DNA of 43,308 bases, from assembly GCA_001513045.1 (NCBI GenBank), contig LFSB01000019.1, positions 1-43,308 of the forward strand, in the 5' to 3' direction. The DNA comes from Clostridiales bacterium DTU089. GTDB lineage: Bacteria > Bacillota > Clostridia > Oscillospirales > Acutalibacteraceae. The position numbers and the translations under genes were made by a program. Shown in pieces: positions 8,968-17,452 of this stretch. Each line of letters begins with the position of its first letter. Within the stretch, counting starts at the first letter, position 1. Below the pieces are notes generated by a model, which had not been told where the DNA came from, did not search any database, and saw only the letters and a program-made list of their open reading frames with translations.

Positions 8968-9504
8968 TTATTTTTTCAGGCAGTAGCCGCATATAAAACG
9001 GCATTTGTCAACGACCTCATCGGGCGTCTTGTACTCATAGGGGTAATCCTTGCTGTTGTATCTGTTGTAAACCCTTATTGCGTCACCGGTGTTTTCAACA
9101 CATACCGTATGTATGCCCTTGAGCGGGTTTTTGGCGTTCCAGAAGGTCAGAAAGCCGTATCTTGCAACGGCAAGTCTTTCAAAGAAATCGTCACGCTTCA
9201 TGAAGCGTTCAATGGGGATTCTGCGGGCATTGAAATATCGCGGCAGACGGAAGGTATCAGAGCCGAAAACACCGAACAGCACACCGCTTTTCGGATACAT
9301 TTCAAGGCAGATGTCGGCAAGATTCTGCTTGCCGTAGCCCTCAAGAAGCATAAAATTGTAAATGGCTATCATTTCACAGCCGTTGTAGGACATCGGAAAA
9401 AGTCCGTACCGCATTTTGCTGACCTCTCCGCAACCCTGCCCGTTGATTATGCCGTCACCGGGGTTGATTTTTGAGTTTACCTCGTAGTTCTTTTTTTCAA
9501 GCAT
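8968..9504 (-). CDS. C39-like cysteine-peptidase-fold protein
   Basis: A 178-residue protein starting at 9504 (MLEKK), with GGGAGG eight bases upstream. It resembles papain-fold C39-like proteins. The segment MSYNGCEMIAIYN would carry the catalytic Cys at a helix start, GIHTVCVENTGDAIRVYNRYN the His, and its Asn or Asp neighbours would complete the site. No signal peptide or double-glycine substrate is visible. Its first 8 bp overlap the end of the EamA gene, so translation is coupled. Why a peptidase-like protein sits between a DMT transporter and a mannoside operon is unknown. It might be a non-peptidase relative. Confidence 0.65.
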   Translation of the reverse strand: MLEKKNYEVNSKINPGDGIINGQGCGEVSKMRYGLFPMSYNGCEMIAIYNFMLLEGYGKQNLADICLEMYPKSGVLFGVFGSDTFRLPRYFNARRIPIERFMKRDDFFERLAVARYGFLTFWNAKNPLKGIHTVCVENTGDAIRVYNRYNSKDYPYEYKTPDEVVDKCRFICGYCLKK

Positions 9505-10426
9505 ATATATTGCCTCCCTTATATAGGTTCTTTTTCTTTTCAACAGACAGCAGCGCAATACTCGCGAATATCAGCACCATGCCTGCAATTTTCGCAGCAG
9601 TAAAAGGCTCACAATAGGCTATCGCGCCCGCAACGGTTGCCGTAAGAGGTTCAACGGTCACGATTATTGACGCCTTGCCCGTTTCAATATTTGAAAGCCC
9701 CTTTGTATAAAACAGGAAGGGCAGCAGACAGCTTACTATGCCTATTCCCAAGGATGCCAGAGCACTTGAGGGAATCAGAACTGAGGGGAAGGCGGCTCCC
9801 TCAAGCAAAACGAGGGGAAGCGCTCCGAGGGCGGAAAAAATGAAGGTATAAAGTGACACGGTTACGGGAGAGTATCCGCGGTTGAGCGCACAGCGCCCGA
9901 ATATACTGTAAAGCGCGTACGTTATCGCGGAGGCTATTCCGGAGAGTATTCCGGGCACACTTGCACAAACCGACGCACCGCCTGCGAGTCCGGTCACAAG
10001 CACACATCCGAGCACGGTAACCGGCAGGGCAACAAGCTTTTTTGCCGTAAGCTTTTCCTTAAAGAAAAGCGCCGACATAAGGGTGACGAATACAGGCGAG
10101 GTGTAAAGCAAAACAGCCGCAACCGAAAGCCCTGTGCTTTCAATAGCCCGGAAATAGAATATGTTCATCAGCAGCACGCTTACAAGACCGGTTCCCAGAA
10201 AGCACCAGAGGTCACGCAGCTTGATTTTAAACAGTTTTCTGTCCTTTGCAAAAGTATATACCGCAAGTCCCGCGGCCGCCGTTCCCATACGTATAAGCGT
10301 CACCTGCAGCCTCGTAAATCCGGCATCGAGCAGGATGTTCAGAAACAGCCCTATTACTCCCCAAAGCACTCCGGCAAGAATTATATATATGTATGCGCGC
10401 CTTTTGTTTTTCTGACTGTTTTCCAC
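9497..10426 (-). CDS. EamA/DMT-family transporter
   Basis: A 309-residue membrane protein with ten hydrophobic segments in two repeated EamA halves (first half begins YIIILAGVLWGVIGLFLN, second near SGIASAITYALYSIFGR). Members export metabolites such as amino acids or nucleotide precursors, or import small solutes; specificity cannot be read here. It starts with GTG at 10426, with GGAGG seven bases upstream. It overlaps the following C39-like gene by 8 bp and appears to head the operon leading to the symporter and alpha-mannosidase. Confidence 0.9.
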   Translation of the reverse strand: MENSQKNKRRAYIYIILAGVLWGVIGLFLNILLDAGFTRLQVTLIRMGTAAAGLAVYTFAKDRKLFKIKLRDLWCFLGTGLVSVLLMNIFYFRAIESTGLSVAAVLLYTSPVFVTLMSALFFKEKLTAKKLVALPVTVLGCVLVTGLAGGASVCASVPGILSGIASAITYALYSIFGRCALNRGYSPVTVSLYTFIFSALGALPLVLLEGAAFPSVLIPSSALASLGIGIVSCLLPFLFYTKGLSNIETGKASIIVTVEPLTATVAGAIAYCEPFTAAKIAGMVLIFASIALLSVEKKKNLYKGGNIYA

Positions 10427-10513
10427 GCCGAGTCCTCCGATTTTTCACAATAGATGCTTCATGTGCTTTTGCTGATTTTATCCTTTTCAGATGCGCTTTT
10501 TCGCCTTATGACA

Positions 10514-10939
10514 TTACACGGCGGAGCTTTCATTTTGGTTTGTACTTCCTATTTCAAGCAGATTGCCCTCCGGGTCGGCAACATAGAAATTCCGTATGCC
10601 GAAGGAAAATGTGGTAGGTGCTCCCGTCGGAAATTCCGCACCGAGACCTGCCAGCCTCTCATACTCCGCGTCCACATCGGCATAGCAGGGCAGCCACAAA
10701 GCGATTTCAAAGGTCTGGTTGATACCCTTAGGAGGCATATAGCCTTCGTTTATTGCTTTCACAAACTCTTTTCTGCTGTACATAAAAAACGACAGCTCGC
10801 CGCTTGCCGTCTCAAAATCAGCGAAATTTCCGCCATCCCACTGTGTATGAAAGCCAAGTGTATCCCTGTAAAACCTGACCATTGTATCCATGTCGCCCGC
10901 CAATATGCAGGCGCCTATCCTTGCTTTCTTCCCGTCCAA
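10514..10939 (-). CDS. VOC-family (glyoxalase/dioxygenase superfamily) protein
   Basis: A 141-residue protein with the two beta-alpha-beta-beta-beta halves of the VOC fold. The first half contains DTMVRFYRDTLGF, the second ends with YVADPEGNLLEIGS, a typical metal-site Glu region. The first half lacks an obvious His at the usual metal position, so catalysis is uncertain; such proteins are often resistance or small-molecule-binding proteins. No ATG fits; the start is TTG at 10939, seven bases after GGGGGGAT. An 87-bp gap separates it from the EamA gene downstream, so cotranscription is possible. Confidence 0.85.
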   Translation of the reverse strand: MDGKKARIGACILAGDMDTMVRFYRDTLGFHTQWDGGNFADFETASGELSFFMYSRKEFVKAINEGYMPPKGINQTFEIALWLPCYADVDAEYERLAGLGAEFPTGAPTTFSFGIRNFYVADPEGNLLEIGSTNQNESSAV

Positions 10940-10997
10940 GGCAATCCCCCCGTATCATAAAAGCATATTCATCCGAAAATCGCGCTAATATGACATA

Positions 10998-11026
10998 AGT
11001 ATAGCAAATACGGGGATTCAAGTCAA
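10998..11026 (-). promoter_or_regulatory. Promoter of the VOC gene
   Basis: On the minus strand TTGACT (11021-11026), 17 bp and TATACT (10998-11003). It may also drive the EamA-to-mannosidase genes downstream. Confidence 0.75.
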
Positions 11027-11079
11027 TGAAATCAATTATTCATTGAGAAAAGTCTCGGAGGATGTGACGAAAAGATAAA

Positions 11080-11112
11080 AAGCGACAAAGCTCGTGTTGA
11101 ACTTTGTCGCTT
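11080..11112 (-). terminator. Terminator of the lipoprotein gene
   Basis: The 11-bp arms AAGCGACAAAG and CTTTGTCGCTT enclose an 11-base loop. On the minus strand the stem runs into TTTTTATCTTTTC, giving a good intrinsic terminator 55 bp past the lipoprotein stop codon. Confidence 0.85.
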
Positions 11113-11167
11113 CACCCGGCTCATGCGTTAAAAATACGTTGCTGTATTTAAATAGAACGATATAGTT

Positions 11168-13072
11168 TTAAGCATCGGCCGTATAATGCTCATATCCGAT
11201 TTCTTTTGCCGAGGTCCAACGATATATCATAAGCATATACGGAACTTCACCCAATTCATCGTCGCTTTTGAATTCAAAGATTTTGTCAAAATGAGAGCCG
11301 TCGGATACCAAATAAGAAAACTCCTGCGCTTCTGTGAACTTATAACCTGAAAACGGTATCCACACGGGCGCTTTTACTTCCTCTCCGGGCCAGCCGTTGC
11401 GAACAAGGAAATCGGAGAAGAACCACGGGACCTGATTTTCCTTGTATTTACTGTTTGTGTGTCCTTGCATCGGTCCGCCGAGGGCGTCATAATCAAGAGC
11501 TTTCCAATCCGTTTTATCAGGGTTATCTTTGTTGTAATAGCCTCCGGGATTTGACTGTGCCAGCTCTTGCATTTCTTTTTGAATTTCATCCCGGTTTTTA
11601 TTCGGATAGCTATCTCCGATGTTATCATAGAGCATGGATTCATCAAACTCAATGTTTTCGGCATAGAACATCAAATCCCAGTCGGTGTCAATAACCATAT
11701 TCTCTTCAATCGGGTCACCGAGCAGCGCTTCCTGAGCGGCTATCTGCTCCATGTATTTGTCGGTCAGGGCAATTATTTCATCCGCATTATCGCCCGGATT
11801 GTTTTCGGTGGCGTGATAATATTCAACCTGAATCATCAGCAGGGCGTCCTGATATTGCCTGAAGAAATCATATTGAGCTTTCACAACCGCATAATCTTCG
11901 TAGTCCAAAAAACGATTTTCATATACAATTTCGCGCCACAGCGTTATCAGCGGAGTTGTGCCGCCCATGCCGACAAGTGCATTGTGGATTACGTCTTCGT
12001 TGCCGAGAATCTGATTAACTATGAGAGCTTTGATTTCAGTTATTCTGTTTTCCCTCGCGCTCTCTGAGGGCGGCGACTGGATAAACCGATTTATCTTTGA
12101 TTGCAAACTGCTGATGTTGGAGAGAAGCTGATTAAGGGCATCAATGCGCCCGTTGTATTCCGAAAATTTCTGCTGATGGATTATTTTCTTCAGCATAGCA
12201 TTCAGCTGCTTTTTAATACCGCTCATTTGAGCGCTGAGAGCATCGAGCTTTGTATTCATTTCGGATATTTCCGATTGCATCTCATCAATACCCTGCTGAA
12301 TTTTTTTCAACTCTTCCTCGGTACGGTTTTCGTCAAGGTCAAGCCCGACAAGCTCAAGGCCCCAGCCCATAGCTTCGCCGCCGAGGTAGCTCGCTGCGCC
12401 CTTGGCAAATTCCATAGCAAGCTCGGAGCCGATGCTTTGCATGGGCAGTTCATCGTGGAACGGATGCTCTTTTCCTGCTTCCATTTCAATTAAAAGTGCA
12501 TCAATAAACGGGTTCACGCCGCCTTTTTCATTGGCTTCACTTATAAACTGACCGATATTGAAATTCCTGCTTGTAAGCTGTGCGCCGCTCGCAAGGCTTA
12601 CGTAATCGGGAATATCCAGGAATTGCTTCACATCAGCCGAAGCCTCGTCGAAGCTTTTAGCGGTGTTTTTGTCAAGATAAGAGGCCACCAAGGTTGTTGC
12701 AAGATTGACATAAATCATATCTGTTTCGGCGTTGTAGTTGCGAACATCGGCAACAAGCTTTGCCGTGAAGCTGTCGCCGTATTGTGTTCCGCCTTCGGCA
12801 ACAATTCTGAATTCAGCGGGCAAAGTTTTGTCTGCATACAAAAGGATAGCCCCTTTTTCATTGGTGGTAAGGCTTTGCTTATTAAAAAGCTGCTTGCCGC
12901 CCTCGTCATATACGCTGATGGTCGCGCCGGAAATCGGGTCGCCGGCGTAAACCCAGCCGCTAAGCACCTTTGTGCTGTCGCGTTGAGTGCACCCCGCCAG
13001 CATAAGGCAGGATATTATTATGGCAATTGACAGGATACCTGCAAGAACTCGCTTTGTCGGTTTTAGTTTCAT
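11168..13072 (-). CDS. Large lipoprotein with Ig-like N-domain and long coiled coil
   Basis: A 634-residue protein with a lipoprotein signal: basic start, hydrophobic segment, then lipobox LAGC with Cys28. Residues 38-100 look like a carboxypeptidase-regulatory (Ig-like) domain (GWVYAGDPISGATISVYD). A helical region follows with a hydrophobic patch (FAKGAASYLGGEAMGWGLELVGL), then a coiled coil of roughly 70 residues rich in heptads (EEELKKIQQGIDEMQSEISEM). The C-terminal 250 residues are acidic and unrecognised. It would sit on the outer face of the membrane. A hydrophobic patch beside a long coiled coil resembles alpha-helical pore formers, but this is speculative. AAGGAG precedes the ATG by ten bases. 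It is divergent from a TetR gene and probably controlled by it. Confidence 0.85.
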   Translation of the reverse strand: MKLKPTKRVLAGILSIAIIISCLMLAGCTQRDSTKVLSGWVYAGDPISGATISVYDEGGKQLFNKQSLTTNEKGAILLYADKTLPAEFRIVAEGGTQYGDSFTAKLVADVRNYNAETDMIYVNLATTLVASYLDKNTAKSFDEASADVKQFLDIPDYVSLASGAQLTSRNFNIGQFISEANEKGGVNPFIDALLIEMEAGKEHPFHDELPMQSIGSELAMEFAKGAASYLGGEAMGWGLELVGLDLDENRTEEELKKIQQGIDEMQSEISEMNTKLDALSAQMSGIKKQLNAMLKKIIHQQKFSEYNGRIDALNQLLSNISSLQSKINRFIQSPPSESARENRITEIKALIVNQILGNEDVIHNALVGMGGTTPLITLWREIVYENRFLDYEDYAVVKAQYDFFRQYQDALLMIQVEYYHATENNPGDNADEIIALTDKYMEQIAAQEALLGDPIEENMVIDTDWDLMFYAENIEFDESMLYDNIGDSYPNKNRDEIQKEMQELAQSNPGGYYNKDNPDKTDWKALDYDALGGPMQGHTNSKYKENQVPWFFSDFLVRNGWPGEEVKAPVWIPFSGYKFTEAQEFSYLVSDGSHFDKIFEFKSDDELGEVPYMLMIYRWTSAKEIGYEHYTADA

Positions 13073-13147
13073 AGCTTCTTTTCTCCTTCAAATAAATTTA
13101 CAGATTATATGTAATGCAAACCGAAGCGGTATCACCTCCAGGGGCTG

Positions 13148-13176
13148 TTGCAAATTAAACCGAACCGTGTTATAAT
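13148..13176 (+). promoter_or_regulatory. Promoter of the TetR gene
   Basis: TTGCAA (13148-13153), 17 bp, TATAAT (13171-13176). The palindrome at 13193-13230 lies just downstream of the expected transcription start, a position suited to autorepression. Confidence 0.75.
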
Positions 13177-13178
13177 CA

Positions 13179-13205
13179 ATTATATTAACGAGTGACCGTG
13201 TTCAA
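13179..13205 (-). promoter_or_regulatory. Possible promoter of the lipoprotein gene
   Basis: On the minus strand TATAAT (13179-13184) is preceded by TTGAAC (13200-13205) at a short 15-bp spacing. The -35 box lies inside the left arm of the palindrome at 13193-13230, so a bound repressor would block it. Confidence 0.5.
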
Positions 13206-13230
13206 TGAACCAAGTCATTGAACACGGTCA
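13193..13230. promoter_or_regulatory. Palindromic operator between lipoprotein and TetR genes
   Basis: Two perfect 15-bp arms, TGACCGTGTTCAATG and CATTGAACACGGTCA, are separated by 8 bp. The site lies between divergent promoters, overlapping one -35 box and following the other start point. This is the expected layout for a TetR protein that represses itself and its neighbour. A transcribed hairpin in the tetR leader is the alternative. Confidence 0.7.
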
Positions 13231-13266
13231 TTATACCATGTTCTGAAATTAATCGCAAGAGGTGAA

Positions 13267-13899
13267 ATGATTTTGAATAAAAAGTCTCTCACGAGCCGTC
13301 AGATTCAGGCGGCAGAAACAAAAGAAAGAATATACAAAAGCGCCGAATATTTATTTAAAAAGATGGAGTATGACGATGTGAGCATTGACGACATCGTTAC
13401 CCATGCAAAGGTTTCAAAGGGAAGCTTTTATGTTTATTATAAATCAAAGGATGACCTGTTTATAAAGGTTTTAAGCGGCTCTATAAGCGGGGTTGACGCA
13501 GAGTATAAAAGCTTTTTTGAAACGCTTCCCGCCGAAATGCCCGTTGGTCAGGCGTTTTTAGAGGTTGTCGGCAAAATTGCCGATGTCTTGGCCGATTCAC
13601 TCGGACATGATGTGATGAAAAAACTTTATAAGGCGTTTTTGACAGACGGTATCGAAACAGCCACTGTAACGGAATACAGCAGAGGCTTATACCTGCTGTT
13701 CAGCAGCATAATAAAGAAGGGCGTAGAGCGGCAGGAGTTCCGTTGCGAATGCTCCCCTGAAGAAACCGCACGCAGCTTCGTTGCGGCATACAGAGGAGTA
13801 ACGCTCGAATGGTGTATACGCTTTCCGGATTATGATTTGAAGAAACAGGCGGTGCAGATGTTCAAAATAATGATTGAGGGAATAAAGACCGGAGCTTGA
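13267..13899 (+). CDS. TetR-family transcriptional regulator
   Basis: A 210-residue protein. The N-terminal TetR DNA-binding domain (about residues 15-65) contains YDDVSIDDIVTHAKVSKGSFYVYYKSKDDLF, ending in the family's KGSFYxYF-like recognition helix (here shown as one conserved run). The C-terminal helical domain would bind a ligand or dimerise. The ATG at 13267 lies only four bases after AGAGG; a TTG at 13273 has better spacing and is an alternative. The divergent lipoprotein gene and the palindrome between them are the evident targets. The inducing ligand is unknown. Confidence 0.9.
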   Translation: MILNKKSLTSRQIQAAETKERIYKSAEYLFKKMEYDDVSIDDIVTHAKVSKGSFYVYYKSKDDLFIKVLSGSISGVDAEYKSFFETLPAEMPVGQAFLEVVGKIADVLADSLGHDVMKKLYKAFLTDGIETATVTEYSRGLYLLFSSIIKKGVERQEFRCECSPEETARSFVAAYRGVTLEWCIRFPDYDLKKQAVQMFKIMIEGIKTGA

Positions 13900-14033
13900 A
13901 CTTGAGGCTCTCTGGTTGGTTCTGAGCAAGCGACAGCGAAGCGTACAGCGATGTCGCACGGATATTGCAATGTGAAACCTTCATCGGCGGGTTTTGCCTC
14001 AGGGCAAGAGTAATTACAGAGGCGTTCATGGGC

Positions 14034-14072
14034 AACGGCTGCTTTGACGAGATTTAATCGTCGGCAGCCGTT
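14034..14072 (+). terminator. Possible terminator after TetR gene
   Basis: The outer stem AACGGCTGC/GCAGCCGTT is extended by an inner stem GACGA/TCGTC. The U-tract is weak (ATTTG), so efficiency is doubtful. The rest of the 13900-14164 gap holds a small hairpin (GCGACA...TGTCGC) and no gene that I can see. Confidence 0.5.
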
Positions 14073-14097
14073 ATTTGACATCCGGCGTTCGGCGGTA

Positions 14098-14126
14098 TTG
14101 ATTATCGCATTTCAATCGGGTATAAT
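14098..14126 (+). promoter_or_regulatory. Promoter of the deacetylase-like gene
   Basis: TTGATT (14098-14103), 17 bp, TATAAT (14121-14126). The start point would lie near 14133. Confidence 0.8.
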
Positions 14127-14164
14127 CGAGATGCAGTTTGAAAAGAAACGAAGTGAATCACATT

Positions 14165-15709
14165 ATGAAGAACGCCGAAAATCAAATTGTCAACATTATA
14201 AATTTTATACGCGGGTGTGAGCCGCGGTGTGAGGTCGATTTGAAAAAGCCTGTGTTTGAGCAGCTCAAGCTTTTAAAAAAGCACGGCTTTCGCGGAACTT
14301 TCCTTATTCAATATGATGCGCTTGTCTCTGAGGATTTCGCCGATGTTCGTGAGGAGCTCAAAGCATCCGGTCACGAAATCGGAGTGTGGCTTGAAATTGT
14401 GAAGCCTCTTGCGGAAGAAGCGGCGCTTGAATGGCGCGGAAGATACCCGTGGGATTGGCACGCTGATGTCGGCTTTTCGGTGGGCTACACTCTCGAAGAA
14501 CGCGGAAGGCTCATTGACACACTGTTTCATAAATTTAAAGAGGTTTTCGGCTATTATCCGCGTGTTATGGGCTCGTGGATTATTGACGCGCACACGCTCA
14601 AATACGCGAGCGACAAATACGGCCTTGATGCCACCTGCAACTGCAAGGACCAATGGGGAACGGACGGCTATACGCTGTGGGGCGCCTATTACAATCAGGC
14701 ATATTATCCGAGTATCAACAATGTTTTTTGCCCGGCAGGCAGCAAGAAAACTCAGATTGATGTGCCGCTGTTTCGTATGCTCGGCTCCGACCCTGTTTAT
14801 CAATATGACGCGGGGCTTGACCTCAACGACGGTGCTGCAGATATTCAGGGTGTTGTAACGCTTGAGCCTGTTTATTGCGGGAACGGCGGCGGCGGAAACC
14901 CGGAATGGGTTGATTGGTATCTCGCTGAAAACTTCAACGGAAAATGCCTTGCGTTTTCCTACACTCAGGCAGGGCAGGAAAATTCCTTCGGTTGGGACGC
15001 CATGCGCGACGGGCTCATATATCAATTTGAATGCTTTGAACAGCTCAAAAAGGATAAAAAAATAACCGTTGAAACACTCGGCGAGAGCGGCAGAAAATAT
15101 AAAGCGAAATATCCGCTTACCGTTCCGACGGCGGTAACTGCCGAAAGCGACTGGCTGGAGAGCGGCAAAAAATCCGTCTGGTACAGCTGTAAAAATTACC
15201 GCATTAACATCTTCTGCGAAGATAACACATTTTTTATCCGCGACGCGCATGTGTTTGACGATGCCTACCGTGAAAGGTATTTTGATGAGATTTGCCGTGA
15301 CCCTGTGCTTAAATTCGACAATCTGCCCTTGGTTGACGGCAATCGCTGGAGCGGCAACGGAGTGCGAGCGGGACTTTTCTTTTTGAAGGACGGAGAGACG
15401 CTTACATACACCGATATGCTTTACGAAGAGCCGGACCTCGGCACGGCAAAACTCACATTCTGCGGGACAGAATGCGGAGATGTTATTTTAATTCTCAGCG
15501 AGGACAGCGTAAGAATTACGGTGAGCCGCCCTGAAGGCTTTTCGCTTGATTTCCGGCACGGCAAAAACGCCCTTTTGCCCGAAGTCATCAGTGATAACAA
15601 CAATTACTTCGTTTTCAGGCATAACGGGTATGAATACGGAATTGAACAGTTAGTCGAATGCAAAGAAAAAGTGCTGAATATCAGCTTTACACGGATATTC
15701 AGCCGTTGA
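14165..15709 (+). CDS. Polysaccharide-deacetylase-like (NodB-barrel) glycan protein
   Basis: About 514 residues. The first half reads like a NodB/glycoside hydrolase-deacetylase barrel: FEQLKLLKKHGFRGTFLIQYDAL followed by LKASGHEIGVWLE matches the way these barrels begin (shown in two pieces). Other notable segments are DATCNCKDQWGTDGYTLWG, with two close Cys, and VYCGNGGGGNPEWVDWY. The second half is beta-rich and may be a carbohydrate-binding or sandwich domain. I could not place all metal ligands, so activity is unproven; deacetylation or hydrolysis of a polysaccharide is likely. No signal peptide. ATG at 14165 was preferred over TTG at 14138, which is almost at the transcription start; the ribosome site is weak. 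Its 3' end overlaps convergently with the res fragment. Confidence 0.65.
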   Translation: MKNAENQIVNIINFIRGCEPRCEVDLKKPVFEQLKLLKKHGFRGTFLIQYDALVSEDFADVREELKASGHEIGVWLEIVKPLAEEAALEWRGRYPWDWHADVGFSVGYTLEERGRLIDTLFHKFKEVFGYYPRVMGSWIIDAHTLKYASDKYGLDATCNCKDQWGTDGYTLWGAYYNQAYYPSINNVFCPAGSKKTQIDVPLFRMLGSDPVYQYDAGLDLNDGAADIQGVVTLEPVYCGNGGGGNPEWVDWYLAENFNGKCLAFSYTQAGQENSFGWDAMRDGLIYQFECFEQLKKDKKITVETLGESGRKYKAKYPLTVPTAVTAESDWLESGKKSVWYSCKNYRINIFCEDNTFFIRDAHVFDDAYRERYFDEICRDPVLKFDNLPLVDGNRWSGNGVRAGLFFLKDGETLTYTDMLYEEPDLGTAKLTFCGTECGDVILILSEDSVRITVSRPEGFSLDFRHGKNALLPEVISDNNNYFVFRHNGYEYGIEQLVECKEKVLNISFTRIFSR

Positions 15710-16302
15710 AACGTTTCCGGTTATACGAAGTGAGAGATACGAACGGGACAGCTCCGGAAAACAGGCTGATTTCAAGCACACCGAATTTAACACCTGTATC
15801 GTTTTCTATTTCCTTCTGAAATGTGTCGGCAAATTCGGCAAAGCTCTCATTCGCCATCACATGCAGGATATTGATGTTCTTGTCCTCGATGCGCTCACCG
15901 TCCTGATTTAAGCAAAGACGCAGACCGCGCCCTACCTTCTGACGGCAGGTAAAGGTCGATTTCTGCTCAATAAGCGTACAAACCTGAAATACATTCGGAT
16001 TGTTCCAGCCCTCTTTGAGTGCGGAATGGGAAAAGATAAAAAGCAACGGACAATCAAAGGACAACAACCATTCCTTGTCCTTCATAATTGTGTTGTATGT
16101 ATCGTAGTCGTCCAGAGTATCGCCCTTGGTATTCTTGTAGTTCCCCTTTTTATCCTGTGAAAAATAGCCGTTGTGGATATTGCTTATATCTGACGGGAAC
16201 CTGTCCCGAATCTCCGCGTATTTCGGCCTGGCAAGCAGCTCAGCATAGCATTCCTCGAACATCTGTGCATAGATACCCTTGCCGCCGTCCTCGGTGCGAT
16301 AC
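15699..16302 (-). pseudogene. Fragment of type III restriction enzyme (Res), helicase C-half
   Basis: About 200 codons matching the second RecA-like domain of type III restriction subunits: HSALKEGWNNPNVFQVC resembles motif V and RQKVGRGLRLCLNQDG motif VI (the Q-x-x-GRG-x-R signature). The frame extends upstream of its first ATG to about 16302, where it runs into a stop codon exactly at a junction with the duplicated tail sequence. The N-terminal ATPase motifs and the C-terminal nuclease domain are missing. It cannot be a working enzyme; it is one of two pieces of a broken res gene. Confidence 0.85.
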
Positions 16303-16762
16303 CGTCAACCACATTGATTTTGTTAAATTGTTCGTTCTGTTACCTCTACTTCAGTTATAATATTACGCAAACGAACACCGTCAATCAGATATTCTAAAAC
16401 CTCATCTGCGCTCTTGCACAGTTTTTCAGTGTCCTGTCTGTACGCTTCAGAAATCCCAATCTCTCCTGATAAACGTTGCGTAATGCTGTAGCTTTTTTTA
16501 TTCCAAGCAAATTCAATTTCACCACCACGTATTACACAATCTTTAAATTCACTGATTGTTTTGAAACGGTTTTCTTCAGGTGAGTTCGCCTGTACGATTG
16601 TATACATATGCTTCAACTCCTTATAGTTTTTAAATTCAGGAATATTCCCGTCAGGATAATTTATTGGTTCTCCCATATCCGGATACACAATAGGATTGTT
16701 CCATAATACTTTATGATCATGCGGATTTGTGTGACCCGTATGAGCTCTGTTGTGATCGGTCA
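16294..16762. repeat. Duplicated tail segment, copy 1
   Basis: About 470 bp closely similar to 16987-17452. Similarity starts at GTGCGATAC-GTCAACCACATT and ends near the codons for TDH-x-RAHTGHTNPHDH. It encodes the tail of the DUF4417 protein and has replaced the middle of the res gene. Divergence of the protein copies (strong at both ends, weaker in the middle) shows the duplication is not recent. Confidence 0.85.
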
Positions 16763-16916
16763 GCAGAGCATTACCCACGCCGTATTCGTTTATCAGATTA
16801 AACTGATAACCCTCAAGCGAAAAGGTGCTTGAGGGTTTCTCCTGTCCGGCAAAGATATCGACAACGGCATTGACAGCGTCGGTCTGAAAGTCTTGGCTTT
16901 TGAATTTTGGCTTCAT
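16323..16916 (-). pseudogene. Res N-terminus fused to a copied HTNPHDH tail
   Basis: The first ~50 residues (MKPKFKSQDFQTDAVNAVVD..., ending near NEYGVGNALL) look like the start of a type III restriction subunit. They then switch abruptly to DHNRAHTGHTNPHDHKVLW and continue to the end in close similarity to the last ~145 residues of the DUF4417 protein next door. The result is an in-frame chimera of about 197 residues without ATPase motifs. It could be expressed as a small tail protein, but the join is best explained as recombination debris. ATG at 16916 fits the Res N-terminus; an in-frame ATG exists at 16931. Confidence 0.7.
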
Positions 16917-16986
16917 ATATAATTCCGCCATTCGTTTTAATCAATTCTGTCTATGTACGAGTAAGCCATAAATAGAAACAAAAACA

Positions 16987-17452
16987 GTGCGATACTGTCA
17001 ACCACATTATTTTTGTTAAATTGTTCGTTCTGTTACCTCTGCTTCAGTTATAATATCCCGTAAGCGAACACCGTCAATCAGATATTCCAGTACCTCGTCA
17101 GCTGTCTGATATTTGCACTCGGTCTCGCCCTTGTGTGCCTCGTATATTACTATTCCGTCCGGATCGTGAACAATGTTGTATATCTTATTATTCCAAACAA
17201 ATTCAACCTCACCATGATATTTCATACAGCATTTAAAATCACTGATTGTTTTGAAACGGTTTTCCTCCGGCGAGTTTGCCTGTACTCTGGTATACATACT
17301 CTTTAACCCCTTATAGTTTTTAAATTCAGGAATATTCCCGTCAGGATAATTTATTGATTCTCCCATATCCGGATGCACAACAGGATTATTCCATAATACT
17401 TTATGATCATGCGGATTTGTGTGACCTGTATGAGCTCTGTGGTGATCTGTCA
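16987..17452. repeat. Duplicated tail segment, copy 2
   Basis: The presumed parent copy, forming the 3' part of the DUF4417 gene; see copy 1 at 16294-16762. The two copies are in the same orientation, about 693 bp apart. Confidence 0.85.

Noticed and set aside
14273-15250. Long minus-strand open frame of 325 codons
   Set aside because: It is antisense to the deacetylase-like gene, which has a promoter and recognisable domain features; the antisense translation shows no familiar motif or ribosome site.
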